Shown: in pieces, positions 7,420-16,416 of the stretch
How the letters are laid out: each line of letters begins with the position of its first letter
Position numbering within the stretch: position 1 is the stretch's first letter
Source: Ornithinibacillus salinisoli
GTDB taxonomy: Bacteria > Bacillota > Bacilli > Bacillales > Amphibacillaceae
Length of the DNA: 64,000 bases
Direction: 5' to 3' (one strand)
Assembly: GCF_042682545.1 (NCBI RefSeq)
Contig: NZ_JBHUHQ010000017.1
Made by a program: the position numbers and the translations under genes
The notes under the pieces: generated by a model
Told to the model about the DNA's origin: nothing
Database searches by the model: none
Seen by the model: only the letters and a program-made list of their open reading frames with translations

Positions 7420-9675
7420 ATGCTCATGGTTAATTCTCAACGTAAAGGATTCATATTATTAATGGTAATTATCGTATTATTTTATGGATGGATTTTTTTA
7501 TTTTGGGAAAATAGTTTTCTGCGATCACTAGGTGCCACTATATTTCCTATCCTTGCTGGCGGGATAAGTTGTGTCTGGTTAATTAGAGCATACGTAAAGA
7601 ACTCCAAAAAAATAAGATATTTTTGGCTTATTCTAGCTATGGGAATGTTAATATATACGATATCGCATAGTAGTTGGTTGTACGTTGTCATTACAGAACA
7701 AGCTGTTGAGCGGAAAATTATTTCAAGTATATTATGGTGTAGTGCCTATTTCTTATTCCTCGTTGCATTAATTTATCGAATAATAATATTGCGTACATCC
7801 TTACTGAACAGACACTATATTTTTTATACTTTTATATTCATGATTGTCGTAACGACAATAAGTATCCATTACGTTGTAACGCCAATTGTAATGTCACCAC
7901 ATAATACACCACTGGAGAAGTCTCTTACACTTGTATATACAATCATTGATATCGGTATTCTTTTTGCGATTACAAGTCTGTACTATTTTTCTCGGAATAG
8001 TAAAGACAAAATAATTCTATCATATGTTGTTTTAGGGTTCTTTTTACTCATATTTGCCGATGTATTATTTGGATATATTGATCTGAAATTTGCCTCTTCG
8101 TATGGGGGATTAATTGATCCATTATGGGTAGCAGGATTAATTATTATAGGTTTATCTGCCCTCCGATCAGAGGTGAATCACGTTGAATCAGGTATGGAGA
8201 GAATCCTTTTCTTTAAAGGTGTAGAGAATATATTTCCATATTTAAGCATTCTGATTCTAACTTTTTTAACATTAAAGAGCTTACATTGGAATTTTAATGT
8301 GTTGGCTATGGGATGGATCCTTATATTTTTTCTGGTGTTAGCAAGGCAGTTCATCGTTATTAAGCAAAATGAAAAATTAGTCGATGAATATAGGTATTTA
8401 GCATATCACGATCCGTTAACGAAATTACATAATCGCACACAATATAAGTTGGATATTAATAAGATTATGAAGTTGGCGAAAGAGTTGGATAGGAAAGTCG
8501 CTATACTCATTATCGATTTGGATCGTTTTAAAGATGTTAATGATACTTTAGGACACTATATTGGTGATTGTTTGTTAGTAGAAGCTTCCAAACGATTACA
8601 AAGCATATTACATCCAGATGAAAAAATCTATAGAATTGGTGGAGATGAATTTATTATCATTCTTCCTCATATTAAAGAAGGGAATTTAGAGGAGAAAGCA
8701 ACCACTATTTTAAAGCAATTTGAAGAAGCATTTTCGGTTAGGGAATATGAAATAAATATCACCCCGAGTATAGGAATAAGTCTATATCCTCAAAATGGAG
8801 AAGACAGTGAAACCTTAATGAAAAATGCGGATTCTGCGATGTATTTAGCAAAAGACAGAGGCAAGAATAATTTTCAATATTATAATGCGAAATTAAATAA
8901 ATATATAACCAGAAAGATTATCATTGAAAATGCCTTACGAAAGGCCATGGAGAATGAAGAACTTTATCTCGTTTATCAACCTAAAATTGATCTACATACA
9001 AGAGAAATGCGTGGAATGGAAGCTTTGTTGCGCTGGGAAAGTTCGGAGTTAGGGACTATTTCACCCGCAGAATTTATACCGATCGCTGAGGAAACTGGAC
9101 AAATAATAGCAATCGGAAAATGGGTATTAAAGACAGCCTGTAAAAGAAATAAAGAATGGCAGCAAAAGGGACTACCATTTCAATGTGTTTCTGTGAATGT
9201 TTCTGTTCGTCAATTTCAGCATTCGGATTTCGTGAATACGGTGGAAGGTATTTTGCATGAAACAGGGTTGAACCCAAGATTTTTAGAACTAGAAATTACC
9301 GAAAGTATTATGCAAAATATAAATGAATCAACTACGGTTCTCAAAGGTCTTAGGGAATTAGGGGTAAAAACATCGATTGACGATTTCGGAACTGGATATT
9401 CTTCTTTACACATACTTAGAGAGTTACCTATCGATACAATTAAAATCGATAAGTCATTTATCGATGATGTTGCTGATTCAGCAAAAAGATCTATGGTCAG
9501 AACCATTATTGATTTAGGTTTAAATCTGAATCTGAGTGTTGTAGCTGAAGGGATAGAGAATGAACAACAAGCTAAAATACTATCTAGATATAAATGTAGA
9601 TTTGGTCAGGGGTATTTATTTTCCAGACCAGTGAAAGAGGATGAGTTTGAAAAACTACTTCATACCCAATCTTGA
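7420..9675 (+). CDS. Membrane-bound GGDEF-EAL cyclic-di-GMP enzyme
   Basis: About 750 residues. The first 320 contain roughly nine hydrophobic segments (a membrane sensor without a named domain), followed by a GGDEF domain (RIGGDEF near residue 410) and an EAL domain (EALLRW near 535, then LEITES, DDFGTGYSSL, IKIDKSFI and AEGIEN). The GGDEF motif and all EAL metal and catalytic motifs I can check are intact, so synthesis and hydrolysis are both possible. The RxxD inhibitory site before GGDEF is not conserved (LHPD there). GTG 7414, ATG 7417 and ATG 7420 are all possible starts; AGGA at 7409-7412 best fits 7420. It is monocistronic, with a strong terminator. Confidence 0.9.
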   Translation: MLMVNSQRKGFILLMVIIVLFYGWIFLFWENSFLRSLGATIFPILAGGISCVWLIRAYVKNSKKIRYFWLILAMGMLIYTISHSSWLYVVITEQAVERKIISSILWCSAYFLFLVALIYRIIILRTSLLNRHYIFYTFIFMIVVTTISIHYVVTPIVMSPHNTPLEKSLTLVYTIIDIGILFAITSLYYFSRNSKDKIILSYVVLGFFLLIFADVLFGYIDLKFASSYGGLIDPLWVAGLIIIGLSALRSEVNHVESGMERILFFKGVENIFPYLSILILTFLTLKSLHWNFNVLAMGWILIFFLVLARQFIVIKQNEKLVDEYRYLAYHDPLTKLHNRTQYKLDINKIMKLAKELDRKVAILIIDLDRFKDVNDTLGHYIGDCLLVEASKRLQSILHPDEKIYRIGGDEFIIILPHIKEGNLEEKATTILKQFEEAFSVREYEINITPSIGISLYPQNGEDSETLMKNADSAMYLAKDRGKNNFQYYNAKLNKYITRKIIIENALRKAMENEELYLVYQPKIDLHTREMRGMEALLRWESSELGTISPAEFIPIAEETGQIIAIGKWVLKTACKRNKEWQQKGLPFQCVSVNVSVRQFQHSDFVNTVEGILHETGLNPRFLELEITESIMQNINESTTVLKGLRELGVKTSIDDFGTGYSSLHILRELPIDTIKIDKSFIDDVADSAKRSMVRTIIDLGLNLNLSVVAEGIENEQQAKILSRYKCRFGQGYLFSRPVKEDEFEKLLHTQS

Positions 9676-9696
9676 GAGAGTCAGTAATGATTAGGT

Positions 9697-9740
9697 AAAA
9701 CAGACAAATGACGTGTTAACGTTATTTTGTCTGTTTTTTA
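9697..9740 (+). terminator. Intrinsic terminator
   Basis: AAAACAGACAAA (9697-9708) pairs with TTTGTCTGTTTT (9726-9737) and is followed by T residues. Confidence 0.85.
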
Positions 9741-9837
9741 TTAATTAAGAAATTGTAATGATAGTGTAATGATAAGGAGACTACAATTAATATAGTAAAA
9801 GTTCAAGAGTTGATTGTGTAATATAGGGGGTTTTGTT

Positions 9838-10308
9838 ATGGGGAAACAGCGCAAATTATACAGTCGGTACAGTAAAGAAACAAAATTAGAAGCTATTCGT
9901 CGAGTGCTTGTGGGGGATGAGCCAGTTCAACAGGTGATAGCGGATTTAGGTATTAGACATCGCGACAATGTATATGAGTGGATCAAGAAGTATAAGGAAC
10001 ATGGCGTGTCTGCCTTCGACCGTAAATTAAAAGAAGAGTCCACAGAATCTCAATTGAAAGAGTTAAAAGCCGAAGTAGCGGCTTTAAAACGCTATGTAGA
10101 AATAGTCGTGCAAGGGGCAGAAGAGAAGTATCAAGCGGTTGATGAATTAAAAAGTCAATTTTCGGTTGAAACATTATGTAATGCATTAGATATTTCTACA
10201 GAGGAGTTTATGCAGTATAAAATGCAGCAACAAAATTGTATGGAAGATGAGGCAAGAAGAAAGAAGGTTTATCTTCACAGAAATTCGTGTAGGGTATCGG
10301 GACATTAA
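9838..10308 (+). CDS. IS3-family OrfA-like helix-turn-helix protein, probable transposase remnant
   Basis: About 156 residues. The N-terminal YSRYSKETKLEAIRRVL, followed by a helix-turn-helix ending NVYEWIKKYKEHG, is typical of IS3/IS150 OrfA. A Leu/Glu-rich helix (about 68-95) corresponds to the OrfA dimerisation zipper. In the +1 frame near the 3' end a short stretch reads like the start of an OrfB (RRFIFTEIRVGYRDIKK) but stops at once, with no DDE integrase behind it. The element is therefore truncated or domesticated. AGGGGG lies 7 bases before the ATG at 9838. No clear terminal inverted repeats or target duplications were found. Confidence 0.65.
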   Translation: MGKQRKLYSRYSKETKLEAIRRVLVGDEPVQQVIADLGIRHRDNVYEWIKKYKEHGVSAFDRKLKEESTESQLKELKAEVAALKRYVEIVVQGAEEKYQAVDELKSQFSVETLCNALDISTEEFMQYKMQQQNCMEDEARRKKVYLHRNSCRVSGH

Positions 10309-10338
10309 AAAACCTGCCACTCCTTGAAGTGGTAGGTT
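10305..10338 (-). terminator. Intrinsic terminator of the hydrolase-like regulator gene
   Basis: AACCTGCCACT (10311-10321) pairs with AGTGGTAGGTT (10328-10338). Read leftward, it is followed by six T, just past the stop codon at 10343. Confidence 0.8.
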
Positions 10339-10342
10339 GAGA

Positions 10343-11701
10343 CTAATTTCTTTCTAGATCTTCAGAAATTTGTTCGAATAGAAGATCTATTTTACGTTGT
10401 ACTTCTACAATCCAGTCATCGTAAAGAGGGATGACCAATTTCTGATCCGATTGCCAAATTAAGTCATCATAAAATTTTTCTTTCTGAGTAAAGTCTTTTT
10501 CTATCCAGCACACTTCAAGTTTCTGCATATAATTTGTTAAATCACATGAAATGTTTCCTGTTAATGCAACATCCTCCCGATTTATAGTTAAAAATCTATC
10601 CAGATTATGCCGTTTGAAAATAGACCTTAAATGATTAAGAGCTACTCGTAAACTATTCTGCGCTTGAGTAAGGTTGCTTTCATACCAAAATTCATTCATA
10701 AGTTGTTCTCTCGTAGTGTTTTTATGAAAAGCAAGGTAAGCTAGTAAATTTTTTGCTTTTCGTTGATTCCATTTATCTACTATTTTCTGCCCCTTATACG
10801 TAACTGTAAAATCATGAAGTACATTAATTTCTAATGGTTCATCACTTAGATCGGGGTAATATATTTCCAAACTCTGTGAAAACTGTTCTTCGATAACATG
10901 TGAAAAAGAGTCAGAGATTCCTTTTTCAATAAAGTGTATGATTAAGAAAAGGAATGTTGTAGGGTTATCTAAGAAAACGAGATTAGATGAATTTGGCACA
11001 ACATAGCTAACGGATTGCTTTAAATTATTTTGGTAAAGACTCGTTTGTTGAATTGGAAAAAGCGGATCACGATCTCCCTGAATTAATAGAACCTCATTTT
11101 CAATATGGTTTAAATCTTTTAATGAAACAGTTTCTGTAAGCATTTTAAATAGTTCATAATACGTAATTTGATTGATGTTCCGATATGCCTCAATCAAAAG
11201 GTTTTCTTTCTCTGGTGTTAAAGAGACACAAATTTGTGGAATCATTTGCTTTGCTAGTTTCGACATCTTTCCACTAGTTAGCAAGCTTTTTCTTCGTTCT
11301 ATTTCTTTCTTTGTAATACTCTCAGGGAAATGCATAAAGACAGATGCGAGAATTAGCTTTTGAACTTTATTTGGGTAGTATTCCTCGATTTTTAACCCTA
11401 AATTACCACCAAATCCTAACCCAACGATATGGAAACGCTCGATGTTTAAGTGATTAATCAGCCGATTAAAATCATCTACTAAAATGTCCCACGTAATATT
11501 GTCTTCATTTCCTGTTGTTTTTCCGTGGCCACGTATATCGAACAGAACGATGTTAAAATGATTTTGTAAATGGGGAGTAAGAAATCCCCATGTGGTTAAA
11601 TCTAAACCTAATCCATGAATCATAACTAAATATTCCGCATTATTTTTGCTGGAAGGATAAACGTTGTAATTAATCTTTATATCATGTAACGTTAAATACA
11701 T
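10343..11701 (-). CDS. Alpha/beta-hydrolase-like sensor fused to a SARP/BTAD-type DNA-binding domain
   Basis: 452 residues with an unusual architecture. Residues 1-260 are an alpha/beta-hydrolase fold: VMIHGLGLD oxyanion strand, FDIRGHGKT, and the elbow HIVGLGFGGN. The elbow has Gly96 where the catalytic Ser should be. The acid is present (IQGDRDPLFP), but the position expected for the catalytic His reads PNSSNLVFL, with Asn240. The enzyme is probably dead. Residues about 293-385 form an OmpR-like winged helix (RKAKNLLAYLAFH, LMNEFW, NSLRVALNHLRSIF), and the rest fits a short BTAD-like helical tail, as in SARP activators. I infer a one-component regulator in which the hydrolase fold binds a ligand. 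It is monocistronic; an OrfA remnant lies downstream. Confidence 0.75.
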   Translation of the reverse strand: MYLTLHDIKINYNVYPSSKNNAEYLVMIHGLGLDLTTWGFLTPHLQNHFNIVLFDIRGHGKTTGNEDNITWDILVDDFNRLINHLNIERFHIVGLGFGGNLGLKIEEYYPNKVQKLILASVFMHFPESITKKEIERRKSLLTSGKMSKLAKQMIPQICVSLTPEKENLLIEAYRNINQITYYELFKMLTETVSLKDLNHIENEVLLIQGDRDPLFPIQQTSLYQNNLKQSVSYVVPNSSNLVFLDNPTTFLFLIIHFIEKGISDSFSHVIEEQFSQSLEIYYPDLSDEPLEINVLHDFTVTYKGQKIVDKWNQRKAKNLLAYLAFHKNTTREQLMNEFWYESNLTQAQNSLRVALNHLRSIFKRHNLDRFLTINREDVALTGNISCDLTNYMQKLEVCWIEKDFTQKEKFYDDLIWQSDQKLVIPLYDDWIVEVQRKIDLLFEQISEDLERN

Positions 11702-11836
11702 AGGTGTACAGTTCTCCTAGAGAGTATTGGTAATTATGATAATAAGTAGCATAATTATATAATACATAGGTCAATTTTACTATTGAAAATCTTAGTCAAT
11801 TTAGGATTGGTTCGAATTGGAAGGGAGTTTTCTTAC

Positions 11837-12067
11837 ATGTATTTGTCGATTGATGAAGCAGCAGAATATCTTTCAATGGAAGTCTCAAAAGTCAGTGCAT
11901 TAGTGCTTCAAGGGCGTATTCGTGCGATTCATGATGGTGCGCAATATCTTATTAATAAAGACCAATTTACTACTCATTTTGAGCAAGTTGAAAAATATAG
12001 GAAAATTATTCAAGAATATTTAAATGAGCCAATACCCGAAGACATCGATGTGAATGATGAGGATTAG
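11837..12067 (+). CDS. Excisionase-family (MerR-like) small DNA-binding protein
   Basis: 76 residues beginning MYLSIDEAAEYLSM, the standard opening of the excisionase/HTH_17 family: a MerR-like winged helix through about residue 50 (VLQGRIRAIHDGAQYLI), then an acidic helical tail. AAGGGAG lies 9 bases before the ATG at 11837, so the in-frame TTG at 11783 is not used. No integrase or phage gene is nearby, so it is more likely a chromosomal regulator than a true excisionase. It precedes the RluA-family gene by 24 bases and may be co-transcribed with it. Target unknown. Confidence 0.65.
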   Translation: MYLSIDEAAEYLSMEVSKVSALVLQGRIRAIHDGAQYLINKDQFTTHFEQVEKYRKIIQEYLNEPIPEDIDVNDED

Positions 12068-12091
12068 GCTATTGAATAGGAGCATTCTCAT

Positions 12092-12985
12092 ATGAAAAAT
12101 AAACATAAAACAAATAATAACTCACTACATTTTACTGTGAAGGAAGCAACAGAATTACTACCATTTCTGTTAGAGGTTATGCCAAATCGTAGTCGTAACT
12201 CCGTTAAATCAATATTAACGCGTGGTCAGATTACGGTAGATGATCACTTAGAAACAAAGCATAATTACCCACTGAAACCTGGACAAACGGTAATCGTTCT
12301 TAAGAATAAAGCAGCAATCAAACAGGATCAATTAATCGGTATGTCTATTCTGTATGAGGATAACGACATTATTGTTATTAATAAAGAAGCTGGGTTGCTT
12401 TCTATTGCAACCAAAAAGGAAAAGCAGCAAACAGCTCATAACCAACTCATGGAGTATGTTCGTAAGCAAGATCCACAAAATCGCATTTTTGTAGTCCATC
12501 GTCTCGATAAGGAAACATCTGGTGTGATGATGTTTGCGAAAAGTGAGAAGATAAAACGGAAAATGCAGGACGATTGGAAGCATGTGGTAAAGGAACGTAC
12601 ATATGTTGCATTAGTTGAGGGGAAAGTAGAAAAACAAGCTGGAACGATATCTTCTTGGTTGCGAGAAACGAAAACACATCTTATGTATTCCAGTAATGAT
12701 AAAAACGGACAACATGCAGTTACCCATTACAAAGTGACTCAATCGAATAACGAATTTTCCTTACTAGAAGTACAATTAGAAACAGGAAGGAAAAATCAGA
12801 TTCGTGTTCATATGAAAGACTTAGGTCATCCGATCGTTGGAGATAAGAAGTACGGGGCAACTTCAAACCCATTACGACGCCTAGGACTACATGCCAAAAT
12901 TCTGTCCTTTCATCATCCAGAAACCAATCAATTACTATTATTTAAAGCAGATGTTCCGAAATCATTTTTGGTGAAAGCGAAATAA
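12092..12985 (+). CDS. RluA-family 23S rRNA/tRNA pseudouridine synthase
   Basis: 297 residues. An N-terminal S4-like RNA-binding segment (NRSRNSVKSILTRGQITVDD, about 29-48) is followed by the catalytic domain with HRLDKETSGVMMFAK, in which the Asp is the universal nucleophile. Further family motifs are TGRKNQIRVHM and HPIVGDKKYG. It isomerises specific uridines in RNA; which ones cannot be told from sequence because several paralogues exist in bacilli. GGAG lies about 8 bases before the ATG at 12092. A terminator follows. Confidence 0.9.
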   Translation: MKNKHKTNNNSLHFTVKEATELLPFLLEVMPNRSRNSVKSILTRGQITVDDHLETKHNYPLKPGQTVIVLKNKAAIKQDQLIGMSILYEDNDIIVINKEAGLLSIATKKEKQQTAHNQLMEYVRKQDPQNRIFVVHRLDKETSGVMMFAKSEKIKRKMQDDWKHVVKERTYVALVEGKVEKQAGTISSWLRETKTHLMYSSNDKNGQHAVTHYKVTQSNNEFSLLEVQLETGRKNQIRVHMKDLGHPIVGDKKYGATSNPLRRLGLHAKILSFHHPETNQLLLFKADVPKSFLVKAK

Positions 12986-12994
12986 ATAAGCGAT

Positions 12995-13031
12995 GAAGAA
13001 TCTAACTTTGATTGAAGTAGATTCTTCTTTT
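12995..13031 (+). terminator. Intrinsic terminator between convergent genes
   Basis: GAAGAATCTA (12995-13004) pairs with TAGATTCTTC (13018-13027), then TTTTA. It may also serve the leftward gene. Confidence 0.75.
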
Positions 13032-13038
13032 ACGTTAA

Positions 13039-14031
13039 TCAGTTATTTAATGGTGCTTTCTCAACAACCCTCCCTTTTTTTCCTTCTGTAGTCTCCGCAT
13101 TTTGAAGGGAGCTGATAATTGCTTCCTCCGTAGATTCAATAACTGCTTGAAAGAGTTGATTCATTACCTTATGACTATCTCGAATGTAGGTGATGGATTC
13201 TGTATGACCGTTTGCTTGATGACTATGTTTATTGGCAGTCGAAAAGGCAATGGCTATATCGCCACTACCATTGGCGATATGACTTCCTGTTCTAGCTAAT
13301 CCAGCGGTTGTGTGTTTTGCCAAGCGTTTTAACTGCCTGTCATAGAGGGGTGCGTCTGTTGCAATAACCATCATGATCGAGCCGTCGGGAGTAGGTATCT
13401 CTAGCTTGGGAAAGTCGGCAAACAATGCTTGGTCCCGTTTCCCAAAGTTTGTTAAAACGAGACAACCGACCGTGTACTTTTCATCAGCCGCTGTAACCAC
13501 TCGAGAGGCGGTTCCAATCCCACCTTTATAACCAAAACACATCATCCCTTTCCCTGCACCAATTGCTCCTTCTTCTACTTTGCCTGAGCTTGCTTTTTGG
13601 ATTGCTTCTATGGCATGGCTCGGTGTAACTGCTTGTATTCTAATTGAATTCAAGTGACTATCATTGCACTCACCAACAACAATATTGATAGTTCCGGCAG
13701 ATTCACCGAGTTCTTTATTTTGAGCTAACATGAATTGTAATGTTCCTTCCATAACAGGTCCGACACTAAATGTATTCGTTAACATAATTGGTGACTCTAG
13801 TAATCCCAATTCATCCAATTGTATTAACCCACTCGCTTTTCCATATCCATTGATTACATAACTTGCGGCATGGACTTTTTCCGTAAACAGATTTCCTTTA
13901 TGAGGGAGAATTGCAGTTACGCCCGTACATATGGTTTCCTCATTATTTAATTTTTCGTATAGCGTCACATGGCCAACTTGTACTCCTGCTATATCTGTTA
14001 TGCAGTTGTTTTTTCCTTTTTGTAATGGCAT
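13039..14031 (-). CDS. P1 (S58, DmpA-type) aminopeptidase family protein
   Basis: 330 residues, matching the DmpA/BapA family of self-processing Ntn-type aminopeptidases. Family features are the opening ITDIAGVQVGHVT, NTFSVGPVMEG, VVGECNDSHLN, GAIGAGKGMMCFGYKGGIG and the motif ANGSGDIAIAFS. In DmpA the precursor is cut before the Ser of the last motif, which becomes the nucleophile; a suitable Gly-Ser is present here. It is expected to release N-terminal residues from small peptides or beta-peptides in the cytoplasm. GGGAG lies about 9 bases before the ATG at 14031. A single gene convergent with the RluA-family gene. Confidence 0.85.
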   Translation of the reverse strand: MPLQKGKNNCITDIAGVQVGHVTLYEKLNNEETICTGVTAILPHKGNLFTEKVHAASYVINGYGKASGLIQLDELGLLESPIMLTNTFSVGPVMEGTLQFMLAQNKELGESAGTINIVVGECNDSHLNSIRIQAVTPSHAIEAIQKASSGKVEEGAIGAGKGMMCFGYKGGIGTASRVVTAADEKYTVGCLVLTNFGKRDQALFADFPKLEIPTPDGSIMMVIATDAPLYDRQLKRLAKHTTAGLARTGSHIANGSGDIAIAFSTANKHSHQANGHTESITYIRDSHKVMNQLFQAVIESTEEAIISSLQNAETTEGKKGRVVEKAPLNN

Positions 14032-14278
14032 TTATTACACTCCCTGACAAATTTAATCGTACCATTATTCTATAAGTATTATTTTCTTTAATCAATGTTT
14101 TGTATTTTCCCATTACACATATAAAGTGGACTAACCTATGGAATTATATGCTTCCAGAAATAGGTTTAGAATTACCAAACATTCGTTTAGTGTAAGGGAA
14201 ATTGAACATAATAGTAGTAATAATATCCATATTAGTATATCCAAGTCTACTAATTTAGGTTAGCATGGAGGTATTTTC

Positions 14279-14884
14279 ATGAGAAAACATTTATTCATCG
14301 GGCTTGTTGCTGGGATAATTTTTGGATCCGTTTATAATTTTGCGACGCAATCAAGTAGTCGTAATCAAATGGAACCCCCTAAACATTCTGAAATAGAATC
14401 GAATACAAGTGATAACGATGAAGCGGAGATCGATGTAATGGCTGAATCGGATGAGGAAAAAGTCGGTTTAAATCGTGGTAATATAGCACCAGATTTCGAG
14501 ATCACTACATTAACAGGAGAAACGGTGAAATTATCCGATTATCGAGGAGAGCGTGTCATGTTGAATTTTTGGGCTAGTTGGTGTGGACCATGTCGTACGG
14601 AAATGCCTGCTATGCAAAAATTCTATGAGGAAAAAGATGTGACAATATTAGCGGTTAATGTAACGGATTCAGAACTAAGTACGAACAATGTGACTGAATT
14701 TATAGAGGAGCTTGAATTATCTTTCCCTATTTTAATGGATGAAGAGGGCAAAGTATCAGACCTTTATCGGATAAAACCAATTCCAACTACATATTTTATC
14801 AATAGTGATGGACTTGTTCATAATGTCGCTTTTGGTACGATTAATTATGATTTAATGGTTCAAGAATTCGAAAAGATGGATTAG
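14279..14884 (+). CDS. Membrane-anchored thiol-disulfide oxidoreductase (TlpA/ResA family)
   Basis: 201 residues: an N-terminal hydrophobic anchor or signal (about 4-22), a charged acidic linker (about 27-62) and a thioredoxin-like domain with WASWCGPCRTEM (active-site CxxC) and the cis-Pro region IKPIPTTYFIN. ResA, StoA and YneN of B. subtilis share this layout; they reduce apocytochrome c or spore-envelope proteins outside the membrane. No cytochrome-maturation gene is adjacent, so the client is open. GGAGG lies 7 bases before the ATG. It is monocistronic and followed by the riboflavin riboswitch region. Confidence 0.85.
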   Translation: MRKHLFIGLVAGIIFGSVYNFATQSSSRNQMEPPKHSEIESNTSDNDEAEIDVMAESDEEKVGLNRGNIAPDFEITTLTGETVKLSDYRGERVMLNFWASWCGPCRTEMPAMQKFYEEKDVTILAVNVTDSELSTNNVTEFIEELELSFPILMDEEGKVSDLYRIKPIPTTYFINSDGLVHNVAFGTINYDLMVQEFEKMD

Positions 14885-14932
14885 GATTAAATCCTATAGG
14901 AACTAACACTATTCCTTTTACAATCCAATTAA

Positions 14933-14961
14933 TTGATTTTCGCTAAAATCGTTGGTAAACT
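14933..14961 (+). promoter_or_regulatory. Probable sigma-A promoter for the riboflavin leader
   Basis: TTGATT, 17 bases, TAAACT, about 22 bases before the FMN aptamer. Reasonable match in the expected place. Confidence 0.45.
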
Positions 14962-14983
14962 ATAAAAAATTAATAGTTTGTTA

Positions 14984-15122
14984 TTCCTTCGGGGTCGGGT
15001 GAAATTCCCAACCGGCGGTGATGAAGTATATGCTTCTAAGTCCGTGACCCGCGTGGTTTTTAACCACCGGTGGATCTGGTGAGATTCCAGAGCCGACAGT
15101 AAAGTCTGGATGGGAGAAGGAA
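14984..15122 (+). promoter_or_regulatory. FMN riboswitch (RFN element)
   Basis: All conserved RFN boxes are present in order: TTCGGGGTCGGGTG, AAATTCCCAACCGGCGGTGA, GTCCGTGACCCGC, GGTGGATCTGGTGAGATTCC, AGAGCCGACAGTAAAGTC and GGATGGGAGAAGGA. The first and last segments pair to close the junction. FMN binding is known to favour the downstream terminator and so shut off riboflavin genes. Here the first gene, ribE, starts 630 bases further on rather than directly behind the switch, because a repeat element lies between. Confidence 0.97.
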
Positions 15123-15238
15123 TTTTGGAACGCAAGTATGTTTATATAATTTACACGGGGCAATCGTTTAGATGCTTATTTTGCCTTTAATTATTTTTAG
15201 ATATAAACCACTTGCCTATAAGAAATTCTGCCCTTATG

Positions 15239-15272
15239 CCTCTGAAGCCTATTCAGAGGTTTTTATTTTGGC
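15239..15272 (+). terminator. Riboswitch expression-platform terminator
   Basis: CCTCTGAA pairs with TTCAGAGG (15239-15259), followed by TTTTTATTTT. It stands 117 bases after the aptamer, the normal place for the FMN-controlled terminator. Confidence 0.85.
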
Positions 15273-15329
15273 TTTTTTTATAGTTTGTCGTTATTGATGT
15301 GAATTGAGAATTACCTTGTGCTCCCGACA

Positions 15330-15631
15330 CCGCTACGGAATTACACTACGCTTTCCGCGGGCTCGCGATAAGCCTCCTCGCTCGCAAAGACCGCTCCCTG
15401 TGGGGTCTTATCGTCTTCGCTTTCCCGCAGGAGTCTCCGTGTATTTCCTTCGCTAGGATTGGACCTTTGTCAAGTGGTAGGGTAGTCGACTCCATGAATA
15501 GACATCTTTGCTTTCTAGCGCCTAGGAAGCATAACCACGAAGCGTTGCTAGAATACGGAGGCGTAGTTACCGAATTATCCGTGAGGAAGCTAAGGTAGTC
15601 CTGCGGAAAGCGAAGTATTCTGTAGGAGCGG
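15330..15631. repeat. MITE-like GC-rich element between riboswitch and ribE
   Basis: A GC-rich island in AT-rich surroundings. Its ends are inverted copies of one another: CCGCTACGG...CGCTTTCCGCGGG at 15330-15362 against CCTGCGGAAAGCG...GGAGCGG at 15598-15631. The core (15344-15450) is a diverged reverse-complement copy of the element at 23273-23436. No open reading frame of note lies inside. Bases 15632-15736 up to the ribE ribosome site hold nothing recognisable. Confidence 0.75.
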
Positions 15632-15750
15632 TTGTACAGTTATCGATTTAATAAGAGTGGAAGAGAACAAATTCCTGAATAAGTTTCATTACTTAGCAAA
15701 ATGCGACAATCTATAAAAAAGACCTTACTTTTTAACAAGGGGTGAAATAC

Positions 15751-16401
15751 ATGTTTACAGGAATAATTGAAGAAAAAGGTACGATAAAAAATATTAAATA
15801 TATTTCAGAGCAATCCATTCAAATGACAATTGGAGCGAAAAAGGTATTAGATGATGTAAAGCTAGGAGACAGTATTTCCGTGAATGGAATTTGCCTCACA
15901 GTAACCCAATTTTCGGCCGATGATTTTCAAGTAGATGTCATGCCAGAAACAGTCAAATCAACCTCATTAAACGGTTTAACGTCAGGTTCTTCTGTAAACC
16001 TCGAACGGGCCATGGCTGCAAATGGGAGATTTGGAGGTCATTTTGTTTCTGGACACGTAGATGGGATAGGTACGATCGTCAAAAAGCAAAAGCAGGAAAA
16101 CGCAATTTACTATGATATACAAGTGCCACAAGAACTTGCTCGATTTATCTTACTTAAGGGATCAATTACGGTTGATGGAACGAGTTTAACCATTTTTGCT
16201 ATCGAAGAAAATATATTTACGATATCCCTCATTCCACATACCGTATCCGAAACGGTACTAGGTGAAAAGAAACGAGGGGATATTGTTAATATCGAATGTG
16301 ATATGCTCGCCAAATATGTTCAAAATATGCTTAACCAACAGCTTACAGAAAAACAAGGGAATATCGATAAAGATTTTTTAATGAATAATGGATTTATGTA
16401 A
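15751..16401 (+). CDS. ribE: Riboflavin synthase, alpha subunit
   Basis: 216 residues from the canonical start MFTGIIEE at 15751, with AAGGGGTG just upstream; the GTG at 15742 overlaps that site. Two tandem lumazine-binding barrels are visible (about 1-97 and 98-190). Motifs include VNGICLTV, GGHFVSGHVDG, VDGTSLTI and the closing IECDMLAKYV. It dismutates two 6,7-dimethyl-8-ribityllumazine molecules into riboflavin. First gene after the FMN riboswitch; ribB follows in 15 bases. In B. subtilis ribD would precede it; that gene is absent here. Confidence 0.95.
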   Translation: MFTGIIEEKGTIKNIKYISEQSIQMTIGAKKVLDDVKLGDSISVNGICLTVTQFSADDFQVDVMPETVKSTSLNGLTSGSSVNLERAMAANGRFGGHFVSGHVDGIGTIVKKQKQENAIYYDIQVPQELARFILLKGSITVDGTSLTIFAIEENIFTISLIPHTVSETVLGEKKRGDIVNIECDMLAKYVQNMLNQQLTEKQGNIDKDFLMNNGFM

Positions 16402-16416
16402 AGGATGTGAACGTTA

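Noticed and set aside
14929..15163. Two minus-strand open frames across the riboswitch
   Set aside because: The plus strand is a textbook FMN riboswitch; the frames are chance.
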